A stretch of 7,189 nt of DNA. It comes from JBGTKH01 sp041744735 (GTDB lineage: Bacteria > Planctomycetota > Planctomycetia > Pirellulales > Pirellulaceae). Of the stretch, positions 1 through 6,670 are shown one piece after another; the first letter of the stretch is position 1; each line of letters begins with the position of its first letter. The notes beneath the pieces are model-generated. The model saw only the letters and a program-made list of their open reading frames with translations, did not search any database and was not told the DNA's origin. Location: the NCBI GenBank assembly GCA_041744735.1, contig JBGTKH010000491.1, forward strand, positions 1 to 7,189, written 5' to 3'. The translations under genes were made by a program, and so were the position numbers.

Positions 1-58
1 CGTCATCCGAGTTGACTTGATGCATCACGCGCTCTCCAATAAAGGTCCCTCCCGACAC
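1..58 (-). CDS. Possible start of a further gene, cut by window edge
   Basis: After the methyltransferase stop, one minus-strand frame stays open from base 106 to the window edge. Two starts are possible. One is GTG at 58-56. The other is ATG at 25-23, preceded by GGAG (37-34) at an 8-nt spacing, a normal ribosome-binding arrangement. From the ATG only MHQVNSDD is visible; from the GTG the peptide begins VSGGTFIGERV. This is too short to assign any family. Its position just after the methyltransferase would suit another member of the cluster, for example a helicase, or a gene brought in by a rearrangement. It may equally be non-coding. The stronger start by RBS is the ATG at 25. Confidence 0.25.
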   Translation of the reverse strand, partial: MSGGTFIGERVMHQVNSDD

Positions 59-101
59 GAAAACGGAAAGCACTACCTCTACCAAAGTTCGCGTTGCCGC
101 G

Positions 102-2612
102 CTAGCCTAGATTGCCCAAAGTGCGCGTTGGCCGTGGCGAACCGAACGTACCGGGCTTCGCACCTTCGCCCTTGGTTTCGTCACTGCGGATGGGATAGGC
201 TGCTTGAAGGTAGAAGCCCGCCTCGAACAAGCTCTCAAGAACAGCAACCCACGGCTCATCCTCGCTGTGATGAAAGGTAAACGCCAGAATTCCGCCCGGC
301 TTGAGAATCCGCCCCGCTTCCCGCCAGCACTCGGTCAGAATCTTCTGGTAAAAGGCATCCGGGTTGTCAGGATGCCTAGCACGACTGGCGACTGCTTCGA
401 GTGCTTTCGGTGTGTACTCAGCCGTGAATACTTCTGGGTATTTGTCCTTGAGCGGAAGGCGCAGCCAAACATGAAAGAAATCCGCCAACTCGGCATAGTG
501 CAGCAATCCACCAAACGGCGGATCGGTAATCACGAGGTCGTACGTCTGGTCCGAGATGTTCTTGAGGTCACTCGAAGACCGGCAATCGAGTGTTTGCCCA
601 TTGAGGACCGGGTCGTTTGGCAACACCTTGGTGCTTTTACCTGAAAGCCGCTGCGCCACGGTAGGAGCGACTGATTCTAGTGCGCTCTGGGGAATCGATT
701 CCCACGGCTCCTTGCACCACGATAGACCTTCCATGCAGGCGTCGGCACAGGACTGCCAGTTTCCCCTGCCCAACGTCGCGAAGGTCGAGTTCTCGACGAT
801 ATTCGCTTTTGGGTGATAATTGTTGTTACTGAAATGCGGTGCGAGACAGTCACGGCTTATATCCCAAATACAGAACATGTTTTGATTGCGGAGATACTGC
901 TCAAATGCGCCAAGTACGCATTCCCTCGATTCCCACTGCAAGTTCCCTGCTTCCAGAATTGCCTTCAAAAGTTGGGTGAGAACTAACAGTTGTCGAGGGT
1001 TGAACATTGTCCACCAATGGGTGAATCCATGATTCGCGATTCCACCATTGTTATGGTGTGTCATGAACCCATACGGAACCTCGCTCTTCGGCCATAGAGT
1101 TTCCAAGTCGGCGGTCTTGCGAGATTCCCATTCCTGAAATGCGAAATCAAAGGATGACGGATTGGGAACGTCGAAAAAGCGGCCACCGTATGTAGCGCCA
1201 CTTCTATTACATTCGGCGCACTTGCCATGAATCACGTACATGGCCATTGGCCCAGACTTGCTTGACTTCTTTATGGCGGTGAGTACGTCGTGGTCCTGGC
1301 CGCAGGTAGCTTCTTGGCAGGTAAATGTCGATTTCTTCGGGACGGTGCCGCCTTTCTTGTCTGTGCGGAAAACCTCTTCGCTATCGGGACAAGTAATCTG
1401 ATCCGGTAACTTTCCACGAACCTCGATCAAGCGAAGATTCTTCGCACGCTCCCGATTCCACGCCGCTGTTGCTTCCGCTGAATCCGTGACGCTGCCTCCA
1501 AACCAGTTCCCGTCTGCGTCCTTTCCGGGCGAACCGCGCAGCCATTCGGGATGGACGAGCAGCGTCAGGTCAATCTTCTTGTTCTTCGATTTTCCAAGAC
1601 GGGCTGACTTTCCTTCGGCCGCAGCCTTTTCATCCTGGAACGCATTTTTGCAATGCGGGCATTTGTAACGTCCCTCGTCATTCAATACCGCATACGAGCC
1701 TTCGTCCTCGGCGACAACAAACAGCGCAGCGGGTGCCATGCGGGCGTCCTTCTGCTCGATGTCAAACGACTTGCCGCAATGGGAGCATTCGTGGTCTTGC
1801 CAGGCTTTGACGGTCAGCGTCTTGATCGCCACGACGGGCGTCGCCATAATCGGCGTGCGGTGGTTGCACTCGGATGATTGGCAAGGGCCGTGCTTCGCCC
1901 AAAACGTGTAGATGACTTCCGGCCCGTCGTACTCGTAGCCGGGACGTGTTGCGAGCGTGAGCGATAGTGGGTCAAAATCCTCGCCCATCACTTCACCGGT
2001 CGATTTCTTGGTCCACTTACCCTTGTGGCCACGGGGGCAGTCGCAAGCATAGAAGGGCATGATCTGCGGTTTGACTTCGGCCTCGATCGCGTCGAGTAAC
2101 TTCTTGACTTCCCGCGGATCGACCTGGGCCAGTTCATTCTTCACGATCAGCCAGGCGACCGGATTCAGATCGTTGCCGTACATCTGCATTCCGAGCCGTG
2201 CGCCCTCGACAATCGTGGTCCCGCCGCCCATGAAGATGTCGGCCACCTTGAGCTTCTGGAAGGCTTCGTTTTTCTGGTGGTTGCCGTAGTAGGCACTCCA
2301 GACCAGCTTGGCGGCATCGCCGGGATCGTCGGGGGCTTTGGTCGCGGCGGCGATGAGCATCGAACGAAAGACGCTGGACCGCCGTCTGGCCCACCATTTC
2401 GACATCTGATAGATGGGCTTCCCGGCGTTCCCTTCGATGGTCGAGACGTGGTTGATTGGCAAAATCGGGAAATCCACCTCAAGGCACGTCTTGGGCCGGT
2501 TGGGATCGGAGAAGTCCACCGACTCCAGGTGCCATTCCCGCCCGGCGCCAACCGCTTCGGCCACTGCCTCTTGAAGCTCTTGCTGCTTCGTCTTTTTCTT
2601 AACTTTTGCCAC
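102..2612 (-). CDS. DUF1156-family adenine-N6 DNA methyltransferase (PglX/BREX-like), C-terminus abnormal
   Basis: Predicted S-adenosylmethionine-dependent adenine-N6 DNA methyltransferase, 836 aa, probably the self-marking enzyme of a BREX/Pgl-like defence operon. The N-terminus matches DUF1156, with a core around residues 43-90 that includes the WWARRR signature (73-78). Motif I is DIFMGGGTT (125-133), followed by the acidic GNDLNPVAW strand (146-154). Motif IV is the catalytic DPPF (697-700), with LKPGG at 770-774 downstream. Between motifs I and IV lie more than 500 residues holding Cys pairs at 190/192, 244/249, 276/279, 318/321, 432/437 and 465/468, which look like zinc ribbons and probably form the target-recognition region. 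The start is GTG at 2612, chosen because GAGG sits 7 nt upstream; the longer open frame to 2738 overlaps pglZ and looks non-coding. The protein resembles the family up to about residue 825 (GTFGS), then ends in a Pro/Arg/Gly tail and lacks the expected final strand, suggesting truncation. Methyltransferase identity is secure; sequence specificity is unknown. Confidence 0.9.
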   Translation of the reverse strand: MAKVKKKTKQQELQEAVAEAVGAGREWHLESVDFSDPNRPKTCLEVDFPILPINHVSTIEGNAGKPIYQMSKWWARRRSSVFRSMLIAAATKAPDDPGDAAKLVWSAYYGNHQKNEAFQKLKVADIFMGGGTTIVEGARLGMQMYGNDLNPVAWLIVKNELAQVDPREVKKLLDAIEAEVKPQIMPFYACDCPRGHKGKWTKKSTGEVMGEDFDPLSLTLATRPGYEYDGPEVIYTFWAKHGPCQSSECNHRTPIMATPVVAIKTLTVKAWQDHECSHCGKSFDIEQKDARMAPAALFVVAEDEGSYAVLNDEGRYKCPHCKNAFQDEKAAAEGKSARLGKSKNKKIDLTLLVHPEWLRGSPGKDADGNWFGGSVTDSAEATAAWNRERAKNLRLIEVRGKLPDQITCPDSEEVFRTDKKGGTVPKKSTFTCQEATCGQDHDVLTAIKKSSKSGPMAMYVIHGKCAECNRSGATYGGRFFDVPNPSSFDFAFQEWESRKTADLETLWPKSEVPYGFMTHHNNGGIANHGFTHWWTMFNPRQLLVLTQLLKAILEAGNLQWESRECVLGAFEQYLRNQNMFCIWDISRDCLAPHFSNNNYHPKANIVENSTFATLGRGNWQSCADACMEGLSWCKEPWESIPQSALESVAPTVAQRLSGKSTKVLPNDPVLNGQTLDCRSSSDLKNISDQTYDLVITDPPFGGLLHYAELADFFHVWLRLPLKDKYPEVFTAEYTPKALEAVASRARHPDNPDAFYQKILTECWREAGRILKPGGILAFTFHHSEDEPWVAVLESLFEAGFYLQAAYPIRSDETKGEGAKPGTFGSPRPTRTLGNLG

Positions 2613-2619
2613 GGTCGTG

Positions 2620-2623
2620 CCTC
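2620..2623 (-). promoter_or_regulatory. RBS that fixes the methyltransferase GTG start
   Basis: Reads GAGG on the minus strand, 7 nt before the GTG at 2612-2610. It lies in the 19-nt gap after the pglZ stop codon. No ATG in the open frame upstream has comparable support, so this site decides the GTG start, after which the peptide begins with a lysine-rich stretch. Confidence 0.6.
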
Positions 2624-2631
2624 GATGCCTG

Positions 2632-3621
2632 TTACGAAATCTCGAAAAACGGAACGAACACTTCCAGCAACGACAGTCCACCGTGATGCAGCGTCGGATA
2701 ACCGGACGGACTCTTCCACTTCCTGCGCCCCAGCACATACTGATGCGTGCCGTGCGACGTTGTCAGCCGCAAATCAATCGGCGGTACCCACGAGCCGTCT
2801 TTGGTGGCACTGGCTGCCGTGCGGCCGTTCTTGAACAGCTTCTTCATGTAGGCTACCTGATCCTTGTCCACCAGATCAGGAAAATGCCCGCAGGCGGCGT
2901 ATCCGTGATCGCTGGTGATGACCAACCGCCGACCGCTGGCCAGTCGTTCGACGAATTGCCAAAAGTCGTCCGAAGTCAGGCCCGTGTGAATCTCCCTGGC
3001 TAACGTGTGCAGTCCCTCGCCGGGCTTGGATAGATCGTGCAGCCGATCATCCGGCCAATGGTGCCAAAAGACGAAGCCTTCCTGGTTGCCGATGTGCTGG
3101 ATGCAGTCCTTCCAATTCAAGTCGGACGATTCGGTGCCTGCGCCGGGGAGCTTGTGCGCCGATCCGGCCCCGTTGCTTTCCAGGGACGAACGCTGGCTGA
3201 AACCCAAAGCATTGGCAAACGGCGTCGTCTCCGAAGGCAACTCGGTGCCCCGAGCCGCCGCCTGATGAATCTTGTAGCCCCGCTGCGTTGCCTGCTCGTG
3301 CAGGAACGGCACTTCACGCAATGACCAGCCATCGAGTATCAGGACGGCTTTGCCGCCGTTGGTGTTGTTCCAGAAGTTGACGATGGCTTGGCTGGCTTTG
3401 GGGACCGACGACTCGAAATGCTCCCACATGTCCCACGCCGAACCGGAAATGACGTTTTCGAGTTCGGTGAGATCGCGCTCCCGCTTGACAACTTCGGCAT
3501 CGGCCACGGCGGCGGGGATGGCTGGTGAAAACTCGGCCCAGAGATGGTCCGTGACGGCAGCCCACGCGTCTTGCGGCGCGCGGTTGGTGACCGACTGTAG
3601 AAGTTGTTGGCTGATCGGCAT
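2632..3621 (-). CDS. pglZ: Stand-alone PglZ-domain protein (alkaline-phosphatase fold)
   Basis: Predicted PglZ-family protein, 329 aa, of the alkaline phosphatase superfamily, a hallmark of Pgl and BREX phage defence. Metal-binding motifs appear in family order: AVLILDGWSLREVP with Asp97; an Asp-rich stretch WPDDRLHDL (189-197) in the middle; LVITSDHGY with Asp238 and His239; and the C-terminal HHGGLSLLEVFVP with His312/His313. The active site therefore looks intact. PglZ proteins of the BREX types I know are usually much longer, so this is close to a bare catalytic domain with a roughly 90-residue N-terminal segment. The ATG at 3621 overlaps the stop of the ATPase gene by one base (TGATG) and has a good Shine-Dalgarno inside the ATPase tail, implying translational coupling and matched expression. 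The methyltransferase gene follows after 19 nt. No signal peptide or membrane segment is seen, so it should be cytosolic. The family call is firm; the biochemical activity (nuclease or phosphatase) is inferred only from the family. Confidence 0.85.
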   Translation of the reverse strand: MPISQQLLQSVTNRAPQDAWAAVTDHLWAEFSPAIPAAVADAEVVKRERDLTELENVISGSAWDMWEHFESSVPKASQAIVNFWNNTNGGKAVLILDGWSLREVPFLHEQATQRGYKIHQAAARGTELPSETTPFANALGFSQRSSLESNGAGSAHKLPGAGTESSDLNWKDCIQHIGNQEGFVFWHHWPDDRLHDLSKPGEGLHTLAREIHTGLTSDDFWQFVERLASGRRLVITSDHGYAACGHFPDLVDKDQVAYMKKLFKNGRTAASATKDGSWVPPIDLRLTTSHGTHQYVLGRRKWKSPSGYPTLHHGGLSLLEVFVPFFEIS

Positions 3622-6443
3622 CAGTCACCTTCCTTATCTAAGTCCAGGCCATAGGTTACGCCATCCGGCAAATGTTTGATGAGTTGCTGAAGCTGCGCTC
3701 CGGTCATCTTCTCGATCTTGAGATTCAAACCACAAGACAGCCCATCCAGCAGATGCTTAGCAAGTTGTTGAATCTGGGCACCGCTCATCTTCTCGACGTT
3801 AAACATAACATTGGTTGCGTCCGTCGCGGGCCCGATGCCCCAGCTTTCGACCTGTCCGAGAAGATTGAGGCCGGATGTTGGCGAGGCCGAATAGGGCGTC
3901 TTCGTGATGGTCGATTGGTCATCGCCGTCGCCCGTCTCGGTGCTTGAACCGCCGAACAAGTCGCTTATCGGCGTAACGTCAGCCGTAGTTCCGCCCGGTG
4001 TCGTTATGCCGGGATCGGCGGGGCCGATGACAACTTCTTCTCCGGTATTTGGATCGGGGACGACCGTCTTGCCTCCACTGACGGCCACAGCGTCGGGCAT
4101 GTAGAGCGTCGTTTCGTCGAGATGCTTGCCGCCGCTGGATAGCTTTCCCTTCAAACGGTGCCAAGCATCGTCCGCTGATTCGCCGGGGCGGGCTTGCAGT
4201 AACTCGAGCCCACGCACGTTGATGACGACCTGGCCCTCGGCGCACATGTGGAGCACTCGCTCTTTGGCCTCCACCTCGCCAAGCCACGGAATGCATGGTT
4301 TGCCGCCCGGGCGCGGCTCGCGCAAGTCTTTCAACAGTTTGCCGACCGACTCGGTGCTTTTGGCGAATTGAAGGACGTATTGCTCGAAACCTTCCGGGCC
4401 GTCGGGTGTGAAGACTTCATCCCGCATGATCCTGTCGATGGCGTCGGGAATCTTATCGCCTTGTGTGTTGTGTTTGATCGGTTCTTCAAACTGGCACTTC
4501 GACGGATCGGCATAGTTCCATTCGGTCAGGATCGTGAAGCGGTCGAAGCGGCCCTTGAGTTTGGGGATCAATTGGTCCTTGCGAAATGTCCGCTCGAGTT
4601 CCGCATACGTCCGCTCGGTCTGCTTCCACTGCATCGCCAGATAGACGGCTCGGGCGAGAACGATCAGTTCCCGGTCGTAGTAAATGTTTCCGGTTCCCTT
4701 CTGCGGCAACAGGAAGCGGATCGTGTTGCGGCCATTCTGGAGATGGTTCTTGAGCCAGTTGCCGAGCTTGGCTTCAAACTTGGCGGGAGAATCCGGTACG
4801 ACGACAACGGGCAGCCGGGCGTCCCAGTTCTTCGGGTGATCTTTCTCCTCGAACTCCGACCAGGGATCGGACTCCCACTTCGTCTTAAGGATAACGAGTC
4901 GAAACTTTTTCGACACGTCTTCGGGGCCACCGATAACCGAGCGGACTTCCTTGGCCAGATGCTCGATGTCTTCGCCGTGCTGGAACAGCTTGTCGTTTTT
5001 GGCATGTGCCAGCAGCTTCGAGCGGGCGTTCTCCTCGTGCTTGAACACGAGCCGGCTGTCGACCGGGTGGATGTTGAAACTGTTGTCAACGATGGTCGTC
5101 AGTTCGGCCTCGAACTGATTGTCGTCGATGGGCTTGTCACGCGTGATGTCGATCTGAAGCTCGAACGGCTCGGCCCCCGCCAAGCGATCCACCGTGAGCG
5201 AGCGCAGCCACAGCGCACTGATGATTTCCTCGCAGTTCGGCACGGCGGTGTTTGGGTTCGGCACGGCGTCACGCACCGCCTCCAGATTCCGAATGGCCTT
5301 CTCACGCAGGTCTTTGTGAAGCTGGTTGGCAACGGAATCGAGCAGCGAGGCCACGCCGCTCTTCTCGCTGGTCAGGGAGAAATCGGCGGCCGTGACGATG
5401 GGGTGGGTCGAGTCGTGGTTCTTGTAGATGTCCACGAGAATCTTGATGAGGTCACGCGTCTCTTGGGCGTCGGTGGCGATGAGTACCTGATCGTCGAGCA
5501 GCTTCAACATGTGCGGCGCAAAGGGCCAGGCCTCGATGAACTCTTCCCGCCGCTTCTCTTGTTCCTGTTGCGGCACTTTCGCCAGCCGGAAGCATTCCGA
5601 AACGTGCGTTTGGACAACCGATTCGATTTGAGAATTCGGCACCTGCATCCGGTTCTCGAAGATGCGATAGAGCAAGAGTCGCTGACGGTCCCGTTTGGCC
5701 AACGGTCCCTTGAAGTCCACGACGACGGGATTGACTCGGTGAATCTGCTGGTAGGCGTCGGAGTTGCCGTCGCGCACGGAGACGACCAGGACGAGCAGTT
5801 CCGGGGTTTTTTGGGCGATCTCGGAAAGAATCTGGATGAAGTTGAACGCCCAATTCCGCCAGGGGTATTGCCGCGTGTTCGTCAGGCCGTCGTACCACGT
5901 TTGGAATTCGTCGAGGATCAGGATCGTGGGCTGTTCGGTGAACATCTCCACCATCAGGTCGTAGCTGGGAATGTCCGTCCTCTTGTCGCCCAGCCCTTCC
6001 CATTTGCCAAGGAGCCGTTCGCCTTTCGGATGGTGTTTGAAGAGAATGTCCCACAGGTATTTGTAGCGTTGCAGATGCAGGCTCTCGGCGATCACGCAGC
6101 AGTCGGAGCGCAGCTTCAAGTTGGCGATCTGCGGGTTGTCGAGCCGGTCGGCCCATTCGGCAACCCACCCCGAACCGGCGTCGTGATTGGTACACAGGTG
6201 AAACAACGCCGCCATCAAGTGCGATTTACCTTGGCCTCGGGAGCCGAGCAAAACGACGGGCCGTGATTGGCTGGGGCTGGTTGCCTCGACGGTCTTGAGC
6301 AAATCGAACGACGGGTACGTGATTTTCAAAAAGTCGGCCGCGGTAACTTCGAGCGCGCCGGTGTGCGACTGGTTCGTGAAATCAACGGTCGTCCCCTTGA
6401 GCCGGCGCCCTCGGAATTCTTCACGCAATTTGAGATCGAGCAT
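3621..6443 (-). CDS. Large DUF499/BrxC/PglY-like P-loop ATPase
   Basis: Predicted cytosolic AAA-type ATPase of 940 aa, first gene of the defence operon. Walker A is GSRGQGKS (67-74), Walker B is ILILDEF with Asp178-Glu179, and a sensor-like strand LVLVVSVRDG lies at 218-226. The middle (about 370-760) is a long alpha/beta region without motifs I recognise. Residues about 785-865 are a Gly/Thr/Ser/Pro/Asp-rich flexible linker. The C-terminus ends in two 27-residue repeats (884-910 and 911-937). A PglZ gene and an adenine methyltransferase follow directly, the combination expected for BrxC/PglY ATPases, so I read it as that component rather than a generic helicase loader. BrxC and PglY are typically about 1,200 aa, so this one is shorter. 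The ATG at 6443 has GAGGG 5 nt upstream. The TGA stop overlaps the next ATG. ATPase is certain; DUF499/BrxC-like is likely from recalled family features, and no profile search was run. Confidence 0.82.
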   Translation of the reverse strand: MLDLKLREEFRGRRLKGTTVDFTNQSHTGALEVTAADFLKITYPSFDLLKTVEATSPSQSRPVVLLGSRGQGKSHLMAALFHLCTNHDAGSGWVAEWADRLDNPQIANLKLRSDCCVIAESLHLQRYKYLWDILFKHHPKGERLLGKWEGLGDKRTDIPSYDLMVEMFTEQPTILILDEFQTWYDGLTNTRQYPWRNWAFNFIQILSEIAQKTPELLVLVVSVRDGNSDAYQQIHRVNPVVVDFKGPLAKRDRQRLLLYRIFENRMQVPNSQIESVVQTHVSECFRLAKVPQQEQEKRREEFIEAWPFAPHMLKLLDDQVLIATDAQETRDLIKILVDIYKNHDSTHPIVTAADFSLTSEKSGVASLLDSVANQLHKDLREKAIRNLEAVRDAVPNPNTAVPNCEEIISALWLRSLTVDRLAGAEPFELQIDITRDKPIDDNQFEAELTTIVDNSFNIHPVDSRLVFKHEENARSKLLAHAKNDKLFQHGEDIEHLAKEVRSVIGGPEDVSKKFRLVILKTKWESDPWSEFEEKDHPKNWDARLPVVVVPDSPAKFEAKLGNWLKNHLQNGRNTIRFLLPQKGTGNIYYDRELIVLARAVYLAMQWKQTERTYAELERTFRKDQLIPKLKGRFDRFTILTEWNYADPSKCQFEEPIKHNTQGDKIPDAIDRIMRDEVFTPDGPEGFEQYVLQFAKSTESVGKLLKDLREPRPGGKPCIPWLGEVEAKERVLHMCAEGQVVINVRGLELLQARPGESADDAWHRLKGKLSSGGKHLDETTLYMPDAVAVSGGKTVVPDPNTGEEVVIGPADPGITTPGGTTADVTPISDLFGGSSTETGDGDDQSTITKTPYSASPTSGLNLLGQVESWGIGPATDATNVMFNVEKMSGAQIQQLAKHLLDGLSCGLNLKIEKMTGAQLQQLIKHLPDGVTYGLDLDKEGD
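3625..3633 (-). promoter_or_regulatory. Shine-Dalgarno of pglZ inside the ATPase 3' end, coupled TGATG junction
   Basis: Reads GGAAGGTGA on the minus strand, closely matching the anti-Shine-Dalgarno, and sits just before the overlapping TGA stop and ATG start. Ribosomes finishing the ATPase could re-initiate here, which would couple PglZ synthesis to ATPase synthesis. Confidence 0.55.
3633..3794 (-). repeat. Tandem 81-bp coding repeat at the ATPase C-terminus
   Basis: Two adjacent in-frame 27-codon units, 3794-3714 and 3713-3633. The peptides EKMSGAQIQQLAKHLLDG... and EKMTGAQLQQLIKHLPDG... share 17 of 27 residues; the DNA shares 53 of 81 bases. Each unit looks like a helix followed by a short strand ending Gly-Leu-x-Leu, and a matching strand (VMFNV) precedes the first unit. 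The divergence, mostly at third codon positions and conservative changes, indicates an old duplication kept by selection. The role is probably protein-protein contact. Confidence 0.8.
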
Positions 6444-6448
6444 GGTCG

Positions 6449-6453
6449 CCCTC
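6449..6453 (-). promoter_or_regulatory. RBS of the ATPase gene
   Basis: Reads GAGGG on the minus strand, 5 nt before the ATG at 6443-6441. It supports that ATG as the start of the ATPase. Confidence 0.55.
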
Positions 6454-6464
6454 AGTTTATCGTT

Positions 6465-6475
6465 GTGTCAGACAC
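6465..6475. promoter_or_regulatory. 11-bp palindrome 21 bp before the ATPase start, possible operator
   Basis: GTGTC-A-GACAC is a perfect 5-bp inverted repeat around one central base. It lies in the 5' leader immediately before the ATPase start, where a repressor site could control the operon. It is short, so chance occurrence is quite possible, and no regulator gene is visible in the window. Confidence 0.25.
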
Positions 6476-6548
6476 CAATGTCGCACCGTCGAGAACAGAG
6501 GTAAATAGGGTTGACTTGCTGAACTGCGACGACTTTCGCCAACTGTCC

Positions 6549-6595
6549 CGAAAGCGCACGAGCATGTGGCACAAGCGGCTTCCCCAGCGCTTTCG
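6549..6595. repeat. 9-bp perfect inverted repeat in the intergenic region
   Basis: CGAAAGCGC at 6549-6557 pairs exactly with GCGCTTTCG at 6587-6595 across a 29-bp spacer. A related CTTTCGCC lies at 6533-6540 on the plus strand. It could be a two-site operator or a stem-loop in the leader; neither is shown. No T-run follows, so it is not a standard intrinsic terminator. Confidence 0.4.
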
Positions 6596-6608
6596 CAACA
6601 GGCTGTGC

Positions 6609-6625
6609 AAAACCTGCGCAGCAGG
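6609..6625 (-). terminator. Candidate intrinsic terminator of the universal stress protein gene
   Basis: On the minus strand CCTGC-TGC-GCAGG forms a 5-bp GC-rich stem with a 3-nt loop, followed directly by TTTT. It begins 45 nt after the stress-protein stop. The stem and T-tract are short, so it may be weak. If active, it separates the stress-protein transcript from the defence operon. Confidence 0.4.
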
Positions 6626-6670
6626 CGGCCCACTCCACGTTACGCCAGGCGCGAGAGTGGCTCTGTCAAA

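Larger units (their letters stand above)
6444..6670. other. Intergenic region upstream of the defence operon
   Basis: A 227-bp gap between the stress-protein stop and the ATPase start. I see no gene here: open frames crossing it on the plus strand are extensions of shadows of the ATPase gene. It holds a terminator-like hairpin near the stress-protein end, a 9-bp inverted repeat in the middle and an 11-bp palindrome close to the ATPase start. The operon promoter should lie here, but no convincing -35/-10 pair with normal spacing can be picked by eye. A TTGACA (6669-6664) just after the stress-protein stop lacks a good -10 partner. Confidence 0.6.

Noticed and set aside
90..101. CGCG-GCAA-CGCG hairpin directly after the methyltransferase stop
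   Set aside because: The 4-bp stem with a GNRA-type loop has no T-run after it, so it is too weak to call a terminator.
100..160. GTGCG near the methyltransferase break as a group II intron 5' end
   Set aside because: The bases fall inside codons that still match the family (EGAKPGTFGS), and no further intron structure can be seen in the remaining bases.
2613..2738. N-terminal extension of the methyltransferase by 42 codons to an ATG at 2738
   Set aside because: It would overlap the conserved C-terminal end of pglZ in another frame, the extra peptide is Cys/Arg-rich and unlike the family, and GTG at 2612 has a well-spaced GAGG.
2277..3003. Plus-strand open frames of 185 and 128 codons across the pglZ/methyltransferase junction
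   Set aside because: They overlap two well-supported minus-strand genes and carry no recognisable domain.
4248..6266. A 672-codon open frame on the plus strand opposite the ATPase gene
   Set aside because: It is the antisense of a gene with clear Walker A and B motifs and operon context. Its peptide shows no recognisable domain and has the Arg/Val/Leu/Asp-rich look of an antisense shadow; no RBS was noted.
6640..6669. TTGACA (6669-6664) just after the stress-protein stop as a promoter -35 box
   Set aside because: No reasonable -10 hexamer lies 16-18 nt downstream on the minus strand, and a terminator-like hairpin follows.
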